From Methanosarcina sp. ERenArc_MAG2 (GTDB lineage Archaea > Halobacteriota > Methanosarcinia > Methanosarcinales > Methanosarcinaceae), in contig JAMXHR010000009.1 in NCBI GenBank assembly GCA_023955635.1, positions 62,001 to 126,000 on the forward strand: 64,000 bases of DNA, read 5' to 3'. Positions within the stretch are counted from its first letter, which is position 1, and the number at the start of each line of letters is the position of its first letter. Positions 37,643 to 48,266 of the stretch are shown here, one piece after another. The notes below the pieces were generated by a model that did no database searches, was not told the origin of the DNA, and was given only the letters and a program-made list of their open reading frames with translations. Position numbers and translations under genes: made by a program.

Positions 37643-37975
37643 TTTTCTCGACTGTTTTTCTCGACTGTTTTTCCAATTATTCTTCTGATTGTTTTTCTCA
37701 TTCTTTTCCTTTATTTATCTGTTTTGGAATTGCTTCCTTTTTCAAAGATTTATGCCTCTAATTTGCTGTGATCCGTTGAGATTTATAAAATTCACAGAAC
37801 TGTTTGGCAAAAATTTTGATGGTTATTAAAAAATTATGAGAGAAAATTAATAGGTATAAACAGGAAGTCCAAAAAGGAGTCCAAAACTGCAAAAACGAAA
37901 ATAAGATGCTGAATCAGCTAGTTGGGAAAACTGATCCAGGAGCTTAAAAATAAGTTAAGTGATCATACAGACGGT
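37643..37975. other. Gap between signal peptidase and dus
   Basis: 333 bp containing the dus leader (pyrimidine-rich, with a short ctcgactgtttttc repeat at about 37647-37672 and 37660-37690) and AT-rich DNA. No gene is seen. Confidence 0.4.
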
Positions 37976-38532
37976 TTATGAAAAGAACAATCTGATGTAT
38001 CCCAGATAAGGAATCCTGTACTGTGCAATCCCTATAATCCATTCGTCTTTTACAGGCATCTCATAGCTTATCTGTCCTTCCTGGTCAAAGTGCATGTTGG
38101 TTACAACATTGTCCCCTTTCGTAATGTAGCCGGAATACGGAGCAATGGGACCGTCTCTCCACATAGGCTCTCCGGCTTCTACTCTGTACATGGCTCTATG
38201 AATTATTGGCGTTACTCCTTTCTCCCCATAAGGGCGGTAAAGAATCACATTTCCGTAATCTTCAAAGGATTTATAACCGGTATTTTTCCTTCAGCATTCG
38301 TGGTTATGTCCACTCGATCTATGCTTTTGATGAAAATAATATCTCCTATCATCATATGCGGTTCCATGCTTCCTGACTCCACCGCAACCATAGGAGTCCA
38401 GAGTCCGAATGCCAGCTTGGAAAGCACCATGAAAGCAATCAGGACAGCTATAACAGACAGCAAGTCCTTTCCGAGGGAAACCCAGGGGTTTTCCTGTTCT
38501 TGGACATTGTTTTCCTTATTAATTTCGCTCAT
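37976..38532 (-). CDS. Signal peptidase I, archaeal/ER (Sec11) type (apparent frameshift)
   Basis: Two frames form one 185-residue protein after adding one A at the T5 run 38283-38287. The protein has a TM helix at about 24-44 and the nucleophile Ser55 in ESGSMEPHM. It continues GDIIFIKSIDRVD, then (after repair) YKSFEDYGNVILYRPYG and IIHRAMYRV with the His that replaces bacterial Lys in Sec11-type enzymes, and finally GDNV. It cleaves signal peptides outside the membrane. The enzyme is essential, so the shift is probably a sequencing error. Confidence 0.87.
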
Positions 38533-39219
38533 AATCAGCCTTTATTCGTTTGATTTTTTCTTTTGGGGTGCTGCATTATATCTTCTTCGGTCTTATCCTG
38601 CCCGAAATATTATTTGATTTAACTTATATTCGCTTTAACTTATGTGTCCTCAGGATTATGATCCAATCCTAAGAGTTATAATAAAACCGCAGAACGATAT
38701 ACAGCCCTACATCTACTATTCCGACTTATATACATTGATTTATATGAAGTTAGTTCCTAAATTAATTTAGTGAGCTTTTTTTCAGTATATTTGCCTGAAG
38801 ATTTGTTTTCATTCTATATTAATTTTCGATTTATTCCTCGGGTTATAATATTTCTGTATTCCTCGGGTTATAATATTTCTGTAATAGTCGCTAAAATAAT
38901 AAACAGATCTCATATGCTAAAATAATAAGCAGATCTTCTATGCTAAATAATAAGCAGATTTTCTATGCTAAATAATAAGCAGACCTCTTCTATAATAGAC
39001 AGAGATTAATAACTATAAATATTCTGTCAGAACACACAAAAGTTTCATAAAATTCTTTTAGGGTAACACGTTACTTTAGCACATTAATTTCGTATCTTAT
39101 TAATTTTTATATTTTAAACAGGCTTTTGCTTTAGCCTCTTTAAGTCTGGAGTTAATTAGCTCTAATGCCAAATAAGTCTTTGAAGACTCAGGTCAGTTCA
39201 GAAAGGTCAGGTCGGAATT
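38533..39219. repeat. Gene-free gap with two direct-repeat families
   Basis: At about 38833-38884 a 26-bp unit (tattcctcgggttataatat) occurs twice. At 38893-38995 an approximately 26-bp unit (ctaaaataataagcagatct) occurs four times with drift. The rest is AT-rich promoter-type DNA before the polymerase gene. No gene is seen. Confidence 0.75.
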
Positions 39220-41231
39220 ATGGACAAAAGCGATATTATAAGGGCGGTTATGGGAAAAGAGTATCAGATAAGCCCGGAAGCCGTAGAACTCATCAAATCC
39301 AGTGACTCGCCCGAAGGCTTGCTCAAATATGTCCTTTCAACTGTCAACGACTCTGTTATTGTCATAGGGATCGAACATGTAGATTTTGAAGGCTTTGCCG
39401 CCTCTGGCAGGACTTCAAAGCTAATTAATGCACAGAATGGAAAAAACCCAGGTTTCGAAACTTCAGCAGAGAAATCGCCGTCTGATGAAATACAGGCCTC
39501 CTTTCTAAAAAAGAGGAAATTCTCTACAGGCCCTCTGTACTTTCTTCCCCTTCTCCCCTTTCTCCCCTTTCTTCCAGATCGCATGACCTTCCCTCAGAGC
39601 CTGACATTCCCTTAGAAGCCGATATTCCTAATTCAGCTTCTGACCCGGCTCCGGGATCGTTTCAAAATCTTGTATCTGATTCCATTCCAGTTCAAGATCC
39701 GGTTTTTCAACCAGTGCCGGATACACAAGCAGGTATTGTTTCATCCGAGAAGGTTTCGGCTTCTTGCCTCGCTTCAAGCTCTCTTTCTTCACTAAAGGCG
39801 GTTCCTCAGGTTTTTTCATCTCAGTCCCCACAAGCTGGAAACAGGTCATCTTCTTCTTTTTTCGGGCAGGTGAATTCTCTTCCTTCATCTCCTTCAAACC
39901 GGGCTTTCAGTACAGAGCCATCTTTTTCCATTTCCGACAGAGGGCCATCTTTGGGTTCCACGGATGAGGGGTACAGACATTACCCAGGCAAGAATCCGGT
40001 GACCGTAATTTCAGATATAACAGGGCATTCTACATGTATCGGAGAATATGTGCAGTTTGTGCAGTATTTCAGGGATAGATACAGCAGGCTTTCCGAAATT
40101 ATCCGGGGCAGAATCAACGCACGTCCCATCGAAAGTTTAAAAAGGAGAAGTTTCCGCCGCGGAAGGGATGGAGGTTCTGAAGAAATCTCGATTATAGGTA
40201 TGGTTTCGGATGTCAACAGCACAACGAACGGCCATAAAATTCTTTCTCTTGAGGACCCTACAGGCTCTTTTTCAGTCCTCATTCGAAACACCGACAATGA
40301 ACTCTTTGAGTTGGCCTCAAGAATTCTCCTGGATGAAGTCATCGGGGTAACGGGCTCAGTAACTAATGATGGAAACCTGATGCTTGTCACAAAGCTAATC
40401 CAGCCCGATGTTCCTAATAATGTTCAGCGCAGAACCGGAAGCCATGGGAAAGCTGTACTGATTTCGGATGTGCATGTAGGCAGTTCCCAGTTCATGGAAG
40501 ATGCCTGGTTGGATTTTCTGGACTTTTTGAAAGGAGAATCAGATTCAGAACCCATGCGGGAGCTTGCAGCCAGTATCCGTTATCTTGTTGTTGCAGGAGA
40601 CCTGGTTGATGGAATCGGGATCTATCCTGACCAGGAAATGGAACTCGACATTCTGGATGTCTACGCGCAGTACAGAAAGGCTGCCGAGTACTTCAGGGAA
40701 ATTCCTGAGCATATTCGTGTGATCATAAGTCCGGGCAATCACGACGCTGTCCGACAGGCAGAACCCCAGCCCGCACTGCCGGAAAGCATTCAAGCAGATT
40801 TTCCCCAGAATATCATCTTCGTTGGTAATCCTGCTCTTGTGGATCTTGACGGTGTCCGCATTCTCATCTATCACGGCAGGTCGATTGATGACCTTGTGGC
40901 AAGTATCCCGGGCGTCTCGTATCAGGAACCTGCAGGTGCAGTCCTTGAGATGGTAAAGCGCAGGCATCTTGCTCCAACCTATGGTAGCAGGGTTTCCATA
41001 TCCCCGGAGAAAAAGGACTATTTTGTAATCGATCCTTTGCCAGAAATCATCCATACAGGCCACGTCCATACCCTCGGAGTTCAGCGCTATAAAAATATCC
41101 TCCTTGTAAATTCCGGGACCTGGCAGGCCCAGACAGAGTTCCAGAAACGTGTAAATCTAATGCCTGTGCCTGCCAGAGTCCCGATTGTAGATCTCGCAGA
41201 CTTTGACGTAAAGATCCTGGGGTTTGACTGA
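39220..41231 (+). CDS. polB: DNA polymerase D small subunit DP1 with calcineurin-like exonuclease domain (apparent frameshift)
   Basis: Two frames join into 670 residues if one A is added to A6 at 39507-39512, giving FLKKEEILYRPSVLSSPS. The N-terminal about 90 residues are the DP1 helical domain, followed by a Ser/Pro-rich linker of about 180 residues. An OB fold comes next (IIGMVSDVNSTTNGHKILSL) and then the Mre11-like phosphoesterase: LISDVHVGS, VVAGDLVDGIG, IISPGNHDA, LIYHGRS and IHTGHVHTLG. The metal ligands are all present, so the 3'-5' proofreading activity is likely kept. It partners the large subunit DP2, which is not in this window. Confidence 0.92.
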
Positions 41232-41373
41232 TTTCAATTGATTTTTGACTGATTGCGGTTGATTTCGATCTGAAAGCCGGCCTAGTTAGCTGCCTGGCAG
41301 ATAGCTGGCCCTGAAATGTTTCCATTGAGATTCCGAAACTCTCCCCAATTCTCTCCGAAATTATTTTCCGATC

Positions 41374-41386
41374 CTTATATATACCA
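41374..41386 (+). promoter_or_regulatory. TATA box very close to the taw1 start
   Basis: CCTTATATATACC centres about 20 bases before the ATG at 41399 and 28 before the ATG at 41408. Archaeal transcription starts about 25 bases after the TATA centre, which would place it at or near these codons, with no Shine-Dalgarno sequence. A leaderless mRNA beginning near 41408 is suggested. Confidence 0.5.
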
Positions 41387-41398
41387 CAAAGATTCAAT

Positions 41399-42435
41399 AT
41401 GCAAAAAATGCCACCGGAAGAACAAAATGAAAATCTCGGGGAAGATTTCCCGGAAATACAGGAAGAAAATCGTGATGAAGAGCTTACTTCCATTCCTTTT
41501 GAGATCCCTGATTTTAAAACCCTCCTGAAAAAGCAGGGCTATGCCCTTGCAGGCCGTCATTCTGCTGTTAAGACCTGTCTATGGCTAAGACACGCTATGA
41601 ACGATCAGGGCTTTTGCTATAAATCTAAGTTCTATGGAGTCCAGTCCCACCGCTGCCTTCAGATGACTCCCACTCTTATGTGCAACCAGCGTTGCCTTTT
41701 CTGCTGGCGCCCAACTGAAGTTCCGATTCCTGCTCCTGAGGAATGGGATTCTCCCGAGAAGATAGTAGAAGAAAGCATTGCCTGCCAGCGTAAGTTAATC
41801 ACGGGTTTTGGTGGCTCTCCGAATGCACTTAAGGAACGCTGGAGTGAGGGCAATGAGCCAAATAATGTTGCAATTTCCCTATCCGGTGAGCCGACCTTTT
41901 ACCCTTACCTCCCAGAGCTTATCGAGGAGTATGAGAAAAGAGGTTTTACGACTTTTCTAGTCACAAATGGGACAGTCCCCGATATGCTTGCAAAAGTTTT
42001 CCCTTCCCAGCTCTACATGAGTCTCGATGCTCCGGATCTTGAGACTTACCTGAAAGTTTGCCAGCCCAAATCGCCTGTACTCTGGGAAAAGATAAACGAG
42101 TCCCTTTCCCTGCTGAAGCGGAAGAAATCAAGGACAGTCATCCGGACGACACTGGTCAAAGGTGAAAACATGTTCAATCCGGATGGTTATGCCAGGCTGA
42201 TAAAAAAAGCCTCCCTGATTTTGTGGAAATAAAAGCGTACATGCATCTGGGTTTTTCAAGGCTCCGTCTTGACCGCTCTGCCATGCCGACTCATGCAGAA
42301 GTTCTGGAGTTCTCACAGGAACTTGCAAAATACCTCGGGTATGAAGTCGCAGATGAATCCGAAATCAGCAGGGTAGTCCTGCTCTCAAAGGACGGGAAAA
42401 AGTCTCCTGCCAAAAAGATTTCCTGCCTGGATTAA
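41399..42435 (+). CDS. taw1: tRNA 4-demethylwyosine synthase-type radical SAM enzyme, TYW1/Taw1 (apparent frameshift)
   Basis: About 345 residues after adding one base near the A7 run at 42202-42208 (or the CCC at 42213). The radical SAM cluster motif is CNQRCLFCW, preceded by SHRCLQMTPTLM. The family features are ALAGRHSAVKTCLWLRHAM, NNVAISLSGEPTFYPYLPEL, FLVTNGT, YMSLDAP and, past the shift, VEIKAYMHLGFSRLRLDR. The enzyme condenses a two-carbon unit from pyruvate with m1G37 of tRNA-Phe to build the wyosine ring. A second in-frame ATG at 41408 fits a leaderless transcript from the TATA box at 41374. Confidence 0.92.
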
Positions 42436-43328
42436 ACCTAAATTAGCTGAGTTAAGTTGAGTTTAATTTATAGTAGAATTTTCACTCTTGACTTAGCTCT
42501 ATTTTTCTTCCTGCTTTTTAGAGAAGAAATTATTTCTTAAGCAAAAATCAAATTACAGCAATATGCAAGAATGTTTTTATATGTCTATGAATATATAAAA
42601 TGAGTTAGTAGATAGAAACAAATATAAACTCAAGTTTCAATTAGGATATGATCCGGCCAGGGTTAATCCAATTTTAAACTAATTAAACATAGTTTGAGTA
42701 AAATTATGTCTCACATCTAGTGCGATCAACAGAACACGAAAAGGGCAGGTTTACGCAGCATAATCTGGTTCTCTACCGGGACCGGAATATCGGCTTTTAT
42801 GGCCAGGCGTACTCTTACTCTAAGGTTTGTCGTGTTCTGAGCGGTTTTTATATTCAGATTTCGGTTGAGACAGGAACTCGCTGTGTGATTTGTCCTTCTC
42901 AAATCCTACGTTTACCCTTTGTTAAATTAACAAAAAAGATATATGAATTGTAAACTGAACAACTAAATTTATTATGATTGCACACGAATAATCTCAAAGA
43001 CGGATAATCTCAAATCAAATCTCAAATTGATATATTATAATAAATCTCAAATTGATATATTATAAATTGATATATTATAATTAGAGATCTCAAATTGGTA
43101 GGGGTTCGAATTAATGATCTAGAATTAAATTCGATAATCTCAGGAAAGCTCAATATCTTATTAATTGATAATTCCATGACAGAGTTGAGAGTTCAAATTA
43201 ATTCGCCTTAAATTTGCCAGTTTCACTTTAAACATGCCTGTATCAAATTCAATGACAGACTTAATATCAAATTTACTGCAAATACCAGAATCTTATCACA
43301 TTACTTTCTTCATCGGGGAATTTTTGAA
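42436..43328. other. 890-bp gap with a possible structured RNA and short repeats
   Basis: Mostly AT-rich. One block at about 42718-42910 has more balanced composition and contains distant complementary segments, CAGAACACGA at 42730-42739 and TCGTGTTCTG near 42830, that could close a stem around about 90 bases. The 77-codon GTG frame across it (42720-42953) resembles no family. At 43016-43082 the unit aaatctcaaattgatatatt occurs two to three times. No certain gene. Confidence 0.4.
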
Positions 43329-44576
43329 ATGACTGAACAATCCGCACATGAAAAATACGAATTTAAAAAGAAGCTTGAAGGCCTCAGGGATAAGAAGGGA
43401 AGAAGTACTGAGCTTATTACCATTTACATCCCTCCTGACAAGCAGATTTTCGACGTCACAAACCAGCTGAAAGATGAGCATGGACAGGCTGCAAACATTA
43501 AGTCCAAGCTTACCAGGACGAACGTACAGGGAGCCGTTGAATCTCTGCTCTCAAGACTTCGATACCTGGACAAAGTTCCTGAAAATGGAATCGTATATTT
43601 TACAGGGGCTGTGGATATCGGAGCCAACAAAACGAGCATGGAAAGTGAGGTAATTATCCCTCCTGAACCTATCACCGTTTACAAGTACCATTGTGACTCC
43701 TCTTTCTACCTGGAACCTCTTGAGGACATGCTCAAGGACAAGGGTACCTTCGGGCTTCTGGTTCTTGACCGCAGGGAAGCCACAGTAGGGCTTCTGGTAG
43801 GAAAGCGGATCCAGGCTTTCCGTAACCTGACCTCAACAGTTCCCGGAAAACAGAGAAAAGGTGGTCAGAGCGCTCACCGTTTCCAGCAGCTCAGGCTCAT
43901 CGCAATCCATGATTTCTACAAGAGGATAGGAGATGCTGCAAGTGATATTTTCCTTTCTGTCGAACCTAAAGATCTCAAAGGCATCCTGATAGGTGGGCCT
44001 TCTCCGACAAAAGAAGAGTTCTATGCCGGGGAGTTTCTGCACCATGAACTCCTGAAGAAAATCCTCGGGCTTTTTGATATAGCGTATACAGACGAATCTG
44101 GCCTGTCCGAACTGGTCAATGCTGCCAGTGAAAAGCTCCAGGATCTCGAACTTATGGGACAGAAGAATGCTGTCAAGGCTTTTTTCAAAGAATTGATTTC
44201 TGATTCAGGCAAGGTAGCCTATGGGGAAACTCAGGTTCGAGCAAACCTTGAAATCAATGCCGTGGAAACGCTTTTGCTCTCAGAAGATTTGCGGGCTGAA
44301 AGGGTAACCACGAAATGCAGTGTTTGCGGATACGATAATAAATGGACGCGGCGCTGGAAGCCAGGAGAAGCAGCTCCCACAGCCGGGAACTGCCCGAAGT
44401 GTGGTTCTTCCCTTGATGTCACGGATGTTACCGATATCGTGGACGAGTTCTCAGCGCTTGCTGACAAGAGTAACGCAAAAGTTGTTTTTGTGTCTACGGA
44501 CTTTGACGAAGGTTCTCAGCTAATGAATGCCTTTGGAGGCATCGCTGCAATCCTGAGGTACAATACCGGAATCTGA
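43329..44576 (+). CDS. prf1: Peptide chain release factor aRF1
   Basis: 415 residues. Stop-codon recognition motifs NIKS (56-59) and YHCDSSF (120-126, YxCxxxF) lie in domain 1. The GGQ motif that triggers peptide release is at 178-180 (KGGQSAHRFQQ). The C-terminal minidomain carries a zinc finger, CSVCGYDNKW and NCPKCGSS, present in many archaeal aRF1 proteins. Methanosarcina reads some UAG codons as pyrrolysine, but the recognition motifs here are the ordinary omnipotent set. Start ATG after a GGGGAATTTTTGAA leader. Confidence 0.96.
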   Translation: MTEQSAHEKYEFKKKLEGLRDKKGRSTELITIYIPPDKQIFDVTNQLKDEHGQAANIKSKLTRTNVQGAVESLLSRLRYLDKVPENGIVYFTGAVDIGANKTSMESEVIIPPEPITVYKYHCDSSFYLEPLEDMLKDKGTFGLLVLDRREATVGLLVGKRIQAFRNLTSTVPGKQRKGGQSAHRFQQLRLIAIHDFYKRIGDAASDIFLSVEPKDLKGILIGGPSPTKEEFYAGEFLHHELLKKILGLFDIAYTDESGLSELVNAASEKLQDLELMGQKNAVKAFFKELISDSGKVAYGETQVRANLEINAVETLLLSEDLRAERVTTKCSVCGYDNKWTRRWKPGEAAPTAGNCPKCGSSLDVTDVTDIVDEFSALADKSNAKVVFVSTDFDEGSQLMNAFGGIAAILRYNTGI

Positions 44577-44601
44577 TCTCCCCGGGAGGCCAGATCCCCT
44601 A

Positions 44602-44690
44602 TCCAATATTTTTTACCCAATATTTTTTACCCAATATTTTTTACCCAATATTTTTTACCCAATATTTTTTACCCAATACTTTTTTAATTA
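44602..44690. repeat. 15-bp tandem repeat (tttttacccaatatt), about 6 copies
   Basis: Perfect copies with a 15-bp period fill the gap between prf1 and argS; only the last differs by one base (aatact). Confidence 0.92.
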
Positions 44691-44771
44691 AACTGTCATT
44701 AGATCAGTGGATCAGAAATTAGTAAATTAAAGTTATCACATTATTTTCATAATTTTTACAGGTGGTTTATC

Positions 44772-46481
44772 TTGTTCCTTGAACTCAAAGCTCAGGCTAC
44801 ATCAATCTTAAAAGACGCTATCCGAAAGGTCGGGTTTGAGATTGAGGATTCCGAACTTTATTTCGAAACCTCTTCTCATGCTGATCTTGCGAGCAGAGCT
44901 GCCTTCAAACTTGCCAGCCTTCACAAACAAAATCCGAAAGAACTTGCGTCCTGCATTGTTTCTGCACTTGAAATTCCGGACGGATCGTATATCGGAGAAG
45001 TAAGTGTCTCTGGCCCTTACATTAACTTCCGAGCAAGCAGGCACTATCTGGACGGGACAGTCGCTGCAGTTCTGGAAAAGAAAGAGAAATTCGGGTGCGG
45101 AGCCCCCAAGGATAAAATTCTCCTTGAGCACACCTCAGCAAACCCTAATGGTCCTCTGCATGTAGGGCACATCCGCAATTCTATTATTGGGGACACTCTT
45201 GCCCGCATTCTCAGGCGAGCAGGGTACGATGTTGAGGTGCAGTACTATGTAAATGATATGGGCCGCCAGATTGCGGTAGTTTCCTGGGCATGCGAACGCT
45301 TCGAGCTTGACCTTTCCAGAAAATCCGATGCAGCCATTGCTGATGTGTATATCAAAGCCAATGCTGAGCTGGACAAAAATCCGGAATACATAAAGGAAAT
45401 CGATACCCTTATGGAAAAGGTAGAAGCCGGGGATATCAGGACTATTGATAGTTTTGATAAGGCAGTTTCCCTGGCTATTTCCGGGGTTAAGGAGACTCTT
45501 CTTCGCTTGAACGTAGTTCACGATAAGTTTGTCAATGAATCCCGTTTCCTTAAATCCGGCGCAGTACACGATATTGTCGAGCGGATCAAAGCGACGGGGA
45601 GGACAAAAAAGGACAAAGGAGCCCTCGTAGTAGACCTTTCGGATTATGGGTTTGAGAAGACCCTTGTTATCCAGCGCTCAAACGGAACCTCTCTTTATAC
45701 CACAAGAGACCTTGCCTACCACGAATGGAAAGCCGGACAGGCAGACCGCATAATCGATGTCTTCGGAGCTGACCACAAGCTGATTTCCGGCCAGCTCAGG
45801 GCTACATTGAACGTAATAGGGGTCAAGGAACCCGAAGTCGTTATTTTTGAATTCGTTTCCCTTCCTGAAGGCTCTATGAGCACCCGTCGCGGCCAGTTCA
45901 TAAGTGCAGACGACCTTTTTGATAAGGTTACTGAAGCTGCTCTCGAACAGGTTGAAACCCGTCGTCCTGAAACTTCTTACGAGTTCAAGAAGCAGGTTGC
46001 GGAAATGGTCGGAATAGGTGCTGTGAGATATGACATAGTCAGGGTCTCTCCCGAAAAATCCACTGTTTTCAACTGGAAAGAAGCTCTGGACTTTGAAAAG
46101 CAGGGTGCTCCATATATTCAGTACTCCCACGCCCGCGCCTGCAGTATCCTCGAAAAAGCAAAAAAGGAAGTAGCCTGGGATTCCTCTATGGAAATCGATC
46201 CTTCTCTCCTTGTCGAGGATAGTGAAATCGATCTGATTAAGAAGATGGCAATGTTTGACAGCATAATCGACCTTGGAGCCCGCGAACTAAAGCCCCATGT
46301 GCTTGCAATCTATGCCCGCGAACTCGCAGACGCTTTTAACCAGTTCTATCGTTTTGTCCCTGTTATTGCTGCTGAGGATGAAAAGGTCAGGGCTGCAAGG
46401 CTGGCTCTTGTGAACTGTGCAAGGATCGTGCTTGCAAACTCTCTTGATACTCTGGGAATCGCAGCTCCTGAAGCTATGTAA
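44772..46481 (+). CDS. argS: Arginyl-tRNA synthetase
   Basis: 569 residues of class Ia synthetase. The N-terminal Add1 domain (about 1-105) recognises the tRNA D-loop. The HIGH motif appears as NPNGPLHVGHIRNSIIGD (HVGH at 130-133), and the KMSKS position as GSMSTRRG, the form found in ArgRS enzymes that lack a canonical KMSKS. Arg/ATP-binding YYVNDMGRQ, DVFGADHKL and the C-terminal anticodon-binding helical domain (QYSHARACSILEKA onward) follow. It starts with TTG at 44772, seven bases after a GGTGG ribosome-binding site. Confidence 0.96.
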   Translation: MFLELKAQATSILKDAIRKVGFEIEDSELYFETSSHADLASRAAFKLASLHKQNPKELASCIVSALEIPDGSYIGEVSVSGPYINFRASRHYLDGTVAAVLEKKEKFGCGAPKDKILLEHTSANPNGPLHVGHIRNSIIGDTLARILRRAGYDVEVQYYVNDMGRQIAVVSWACERFELDLSRKSDAAIADVYIKANAELDKNPEYIKEIDTLMEKVEAGDIRTIDSFDKAVSLAISGVKETLLRLNVVHDKFVNESRFLKSGAVHDIVERIKATGRTKKDKGALVVDLSDYGFEKTLVIQRSNGTSLYTTRDLAYHEWKAGQADRIIDVFGADHKLISGQLRATLNVIGVKEPEVVIFEFVSLPEGSMSTRRGQFISADDLFDKVTEAALEQVETRRPETSYEFKKQVAEMVGIGAVRYDIVRVSPEKSTVFNWKEALDFEKQGAPYIQYSHARACSILEKAKKEVAWDSSMEIDPSLLVEDSEIDLIKKMAMFDSIIDLGARELKPHVLAIYARELADAFNQFYRFVPVIAAEDEKVRAARLALVNCARIVLANSLDTLGIAAPEAM

Positions 46482-46825
46482 TAAAAAAGAGCTAGAGATA
46501 AAAGATAGAAAATAATTGATATGGGAAAGAAGAAAAAGAAAGACTAAAAGACGAAGAAAAAGACAAAGAAAAAGGAAGATAAAAAAGACGAAAAAAGAAA
46601 ATCCTAAATAAAGGTCTTATCTATCCTTTCCTTCTTATTTCCCCTATTTTACTTTTTTAATTTATCGTTCAGATGCGATTTACCGTTTAAATGCTTTTTA
46701 TATCTGCTTGAGATCCTGGTAGTTAAAAACACCCATCTATTTCTGCACAGAATGTCTTTGAGATAAATATAAAATCTTTTACAGCAAAAATGATAGTACT
46801 ATACAAGTACTGCTGCAGAGATATT
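46482..46825. other. Purine-rich gap after argS
   Basis: About 100 bp of agaaaaagac-like purine-rich DNA (46500-46600), then AT-rich DNA leading to the next gene. No terminator hairpin or gene is seen. Confidence 0.4.
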
Positions 46826-47236
46826 ATGATCACTATAAATGAAGCTTTTCAGAAATTTTTGAATGAACAGGAAACCTGTTTGAAACCTGAAACTTTCCTG
46901 GACTTTGAAGATGTAATTCTTCTTTACGAAGAATTCCTGGAATTCAGTGCCGAGGATTTTCTTTCGGAGGAGGACAGAGACCTTTACATTGCCCGGCACG
47001 AACACGACAATAAGAATTATTGCGATATTTTCGGCCCTGAGTACCTTACCGCATCCGGAATTAAGGATTTCCTTGATGACTACGTGGTTGAGGTTGGAGG
47101 AGGCAAAAAATTCGCAGGCACAGCTGCTAAAGTCCTTGATAAATTCTTTGAATGGACTCAGAAAAAAGGTTACATTGACGAGAAATTTCTTGAAGTAAAC
47201 AGTGAAGTCCTCAGGAAATATAAGAAAAGGTATTAG
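46826..47236 (+). CDS. Unrecognised small protein, paralogue 1 of 3
   Basis: 136 residues from the ATG at 46826 (MITINEAFQKFLNEQETCLK). The frame is open 12 codons further up, but paralogues start at this Met. The sequence is acidic and helical: YEEFLEFSAEDFLSEEDRDL, then IFGPEYLTASGIKDFLDDYV. The opening pattern (a helix, EQ...L...T, then a second helix ending in YEEFL) resembles the N-terminal SAM-like core-binding domain of tyrosine recombinases, but no catalytic domain follows. Two related genes come next in the same direction. Function unknown. Confidence 0.7.
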   Translation: MITINEAFQKFLNEQETCLKPETFLDFEDVILLYEEFLEFSAEDFLSEEDRDLYIARHEHDNKNYCDIFGPEYLTASGIKDFLDDYVVEVGGGKKFAGTAAKVLDKFFEWTQKKGYIDEKFLEVNSEVLRKYKKRY

Positions 47237-47458
47237 AAGATGCATTAGAAAAGGTATTGAGGATATCTTTGCTGGAATGGAAACTGGAGAATTCGGTTTT
47301 TCGGGCAGTTTCCTTCCTTCCCTTTTTGCTGTATTTCTCAGTTTCTTCAGCAAACCTTTAGAAGTTCTTTCTTCTGGTGGAGATATGTGGACCAGAACTT
47401 CTCAAAAACCATGCAAAATTCTGAAAAATAAGAAGAATGATTCTTCTATGGAGATGCC

Positions 47459-48172
47459 ATGAAGACGATAAACGAAGCTTTTCTGGAATTTTTAAAGGAG
47501 CAGAAAAGAGACCTGAGTCCCAGGACTTATAATGACTATGAAAATTTAATCTCACTTTTTGAAGAATATTTGGATGTTTGTGCTTTTGATGACCTGTATG
47601 AAGAGGATCAGGAGCTCTATAAAGAGAAACAGAAGAACGAACATAAAGAATACTGCCAGATTTTTGACCTTGCGTATATTGCACCTTCAGATATTGAATA
47701 TCTCCTTGAAGATTATCTGATTAATGATGTTGGAGGGAGTGCAACTTTCGTTGAAACTTCAAGACGATTTTTCCGTAAATTCCTGCCCTGGGCTTGTGAA
47801 AAAGACTACCTCGATCCCGAGCATTATAGTGAACTTGTTGATGTTGTAGGAAATATAAGAAAAAAGGGGAAAAAGGCCGTTTCTCAGGTCCAGAAATTTG
47901 GCAGTGCGCTCTGCGATTATGTGGACGCGCATCCGGCTGAAGAAAATCCAGAGTGGAAAGAGGGAGATTTCGAGATAAGGAGGATTGAGCCAGGAAAATT
48001 ATGGGTAGAGGATTACCTGGACCCTTACAGAGAAATCGGACCTGTTAAGGTTTCGGAAGATGTAAGCTCGCTGGCAAAAGTGGGCTGGTACCTTAACTGC
48101 GGAATAGTAAAAATGGGGGACGCTTGGCAGATAATGTATGTAGAAAGGATTTCTTCCCGTTGTCCTTATTGA
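47459..48172 (+). CDS. Unrecognised protein, paralogue 2 of 3, with an extra C-terminal domain
   Basis: 237 residues. Residues 1-135 align with paralogue 1 (MKTINEAFLEFLKEQKRDLS, YCQIFDLAYIAPSDIEYLLE, FFRKFLPWACEKDYLD). After a basic linker (IRKKGKKAVSQVQKF) about 75 further residues form a separate domain with tryptophans (KLWVEDYLDPYREIGPVKVS, KVGWYLNCGIVKMGDAWQIM) that may be a small beta fold. Paralogue 1 lacks it. No family is recognised. Confidence 0.72.
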   Translation: MKTINEAFLEFLKEQKRDLSPRTYNDYENLISLFEEYLDVCAFDDLYEEDQELYKEKQKNEHKEYCQIFDLAYIAPSDIEYLLEDYLINDVGGSATFVETSRRFFRKFLPWACEKDYLDPEHYSELVDVVGNIRKKGKKAVSQVQKFGSALCDYVDAHPAEENPEWKEGDFEIRRIEPGKLWVEDYLDPYREIGPVKVSEDVSSLAKVGWYLNCGIVKMGDAWQIMYVERISSRCPY

Positions 48173-48266
48173 AAAGCTCGGCACTTTCTGGAGTTATTGA
48201 ATATTTTTCTGGGGATTTTTGGACGAAAAGGAAGATCGCAGAAAAGGTTGATGGAAGGTCGATGGA

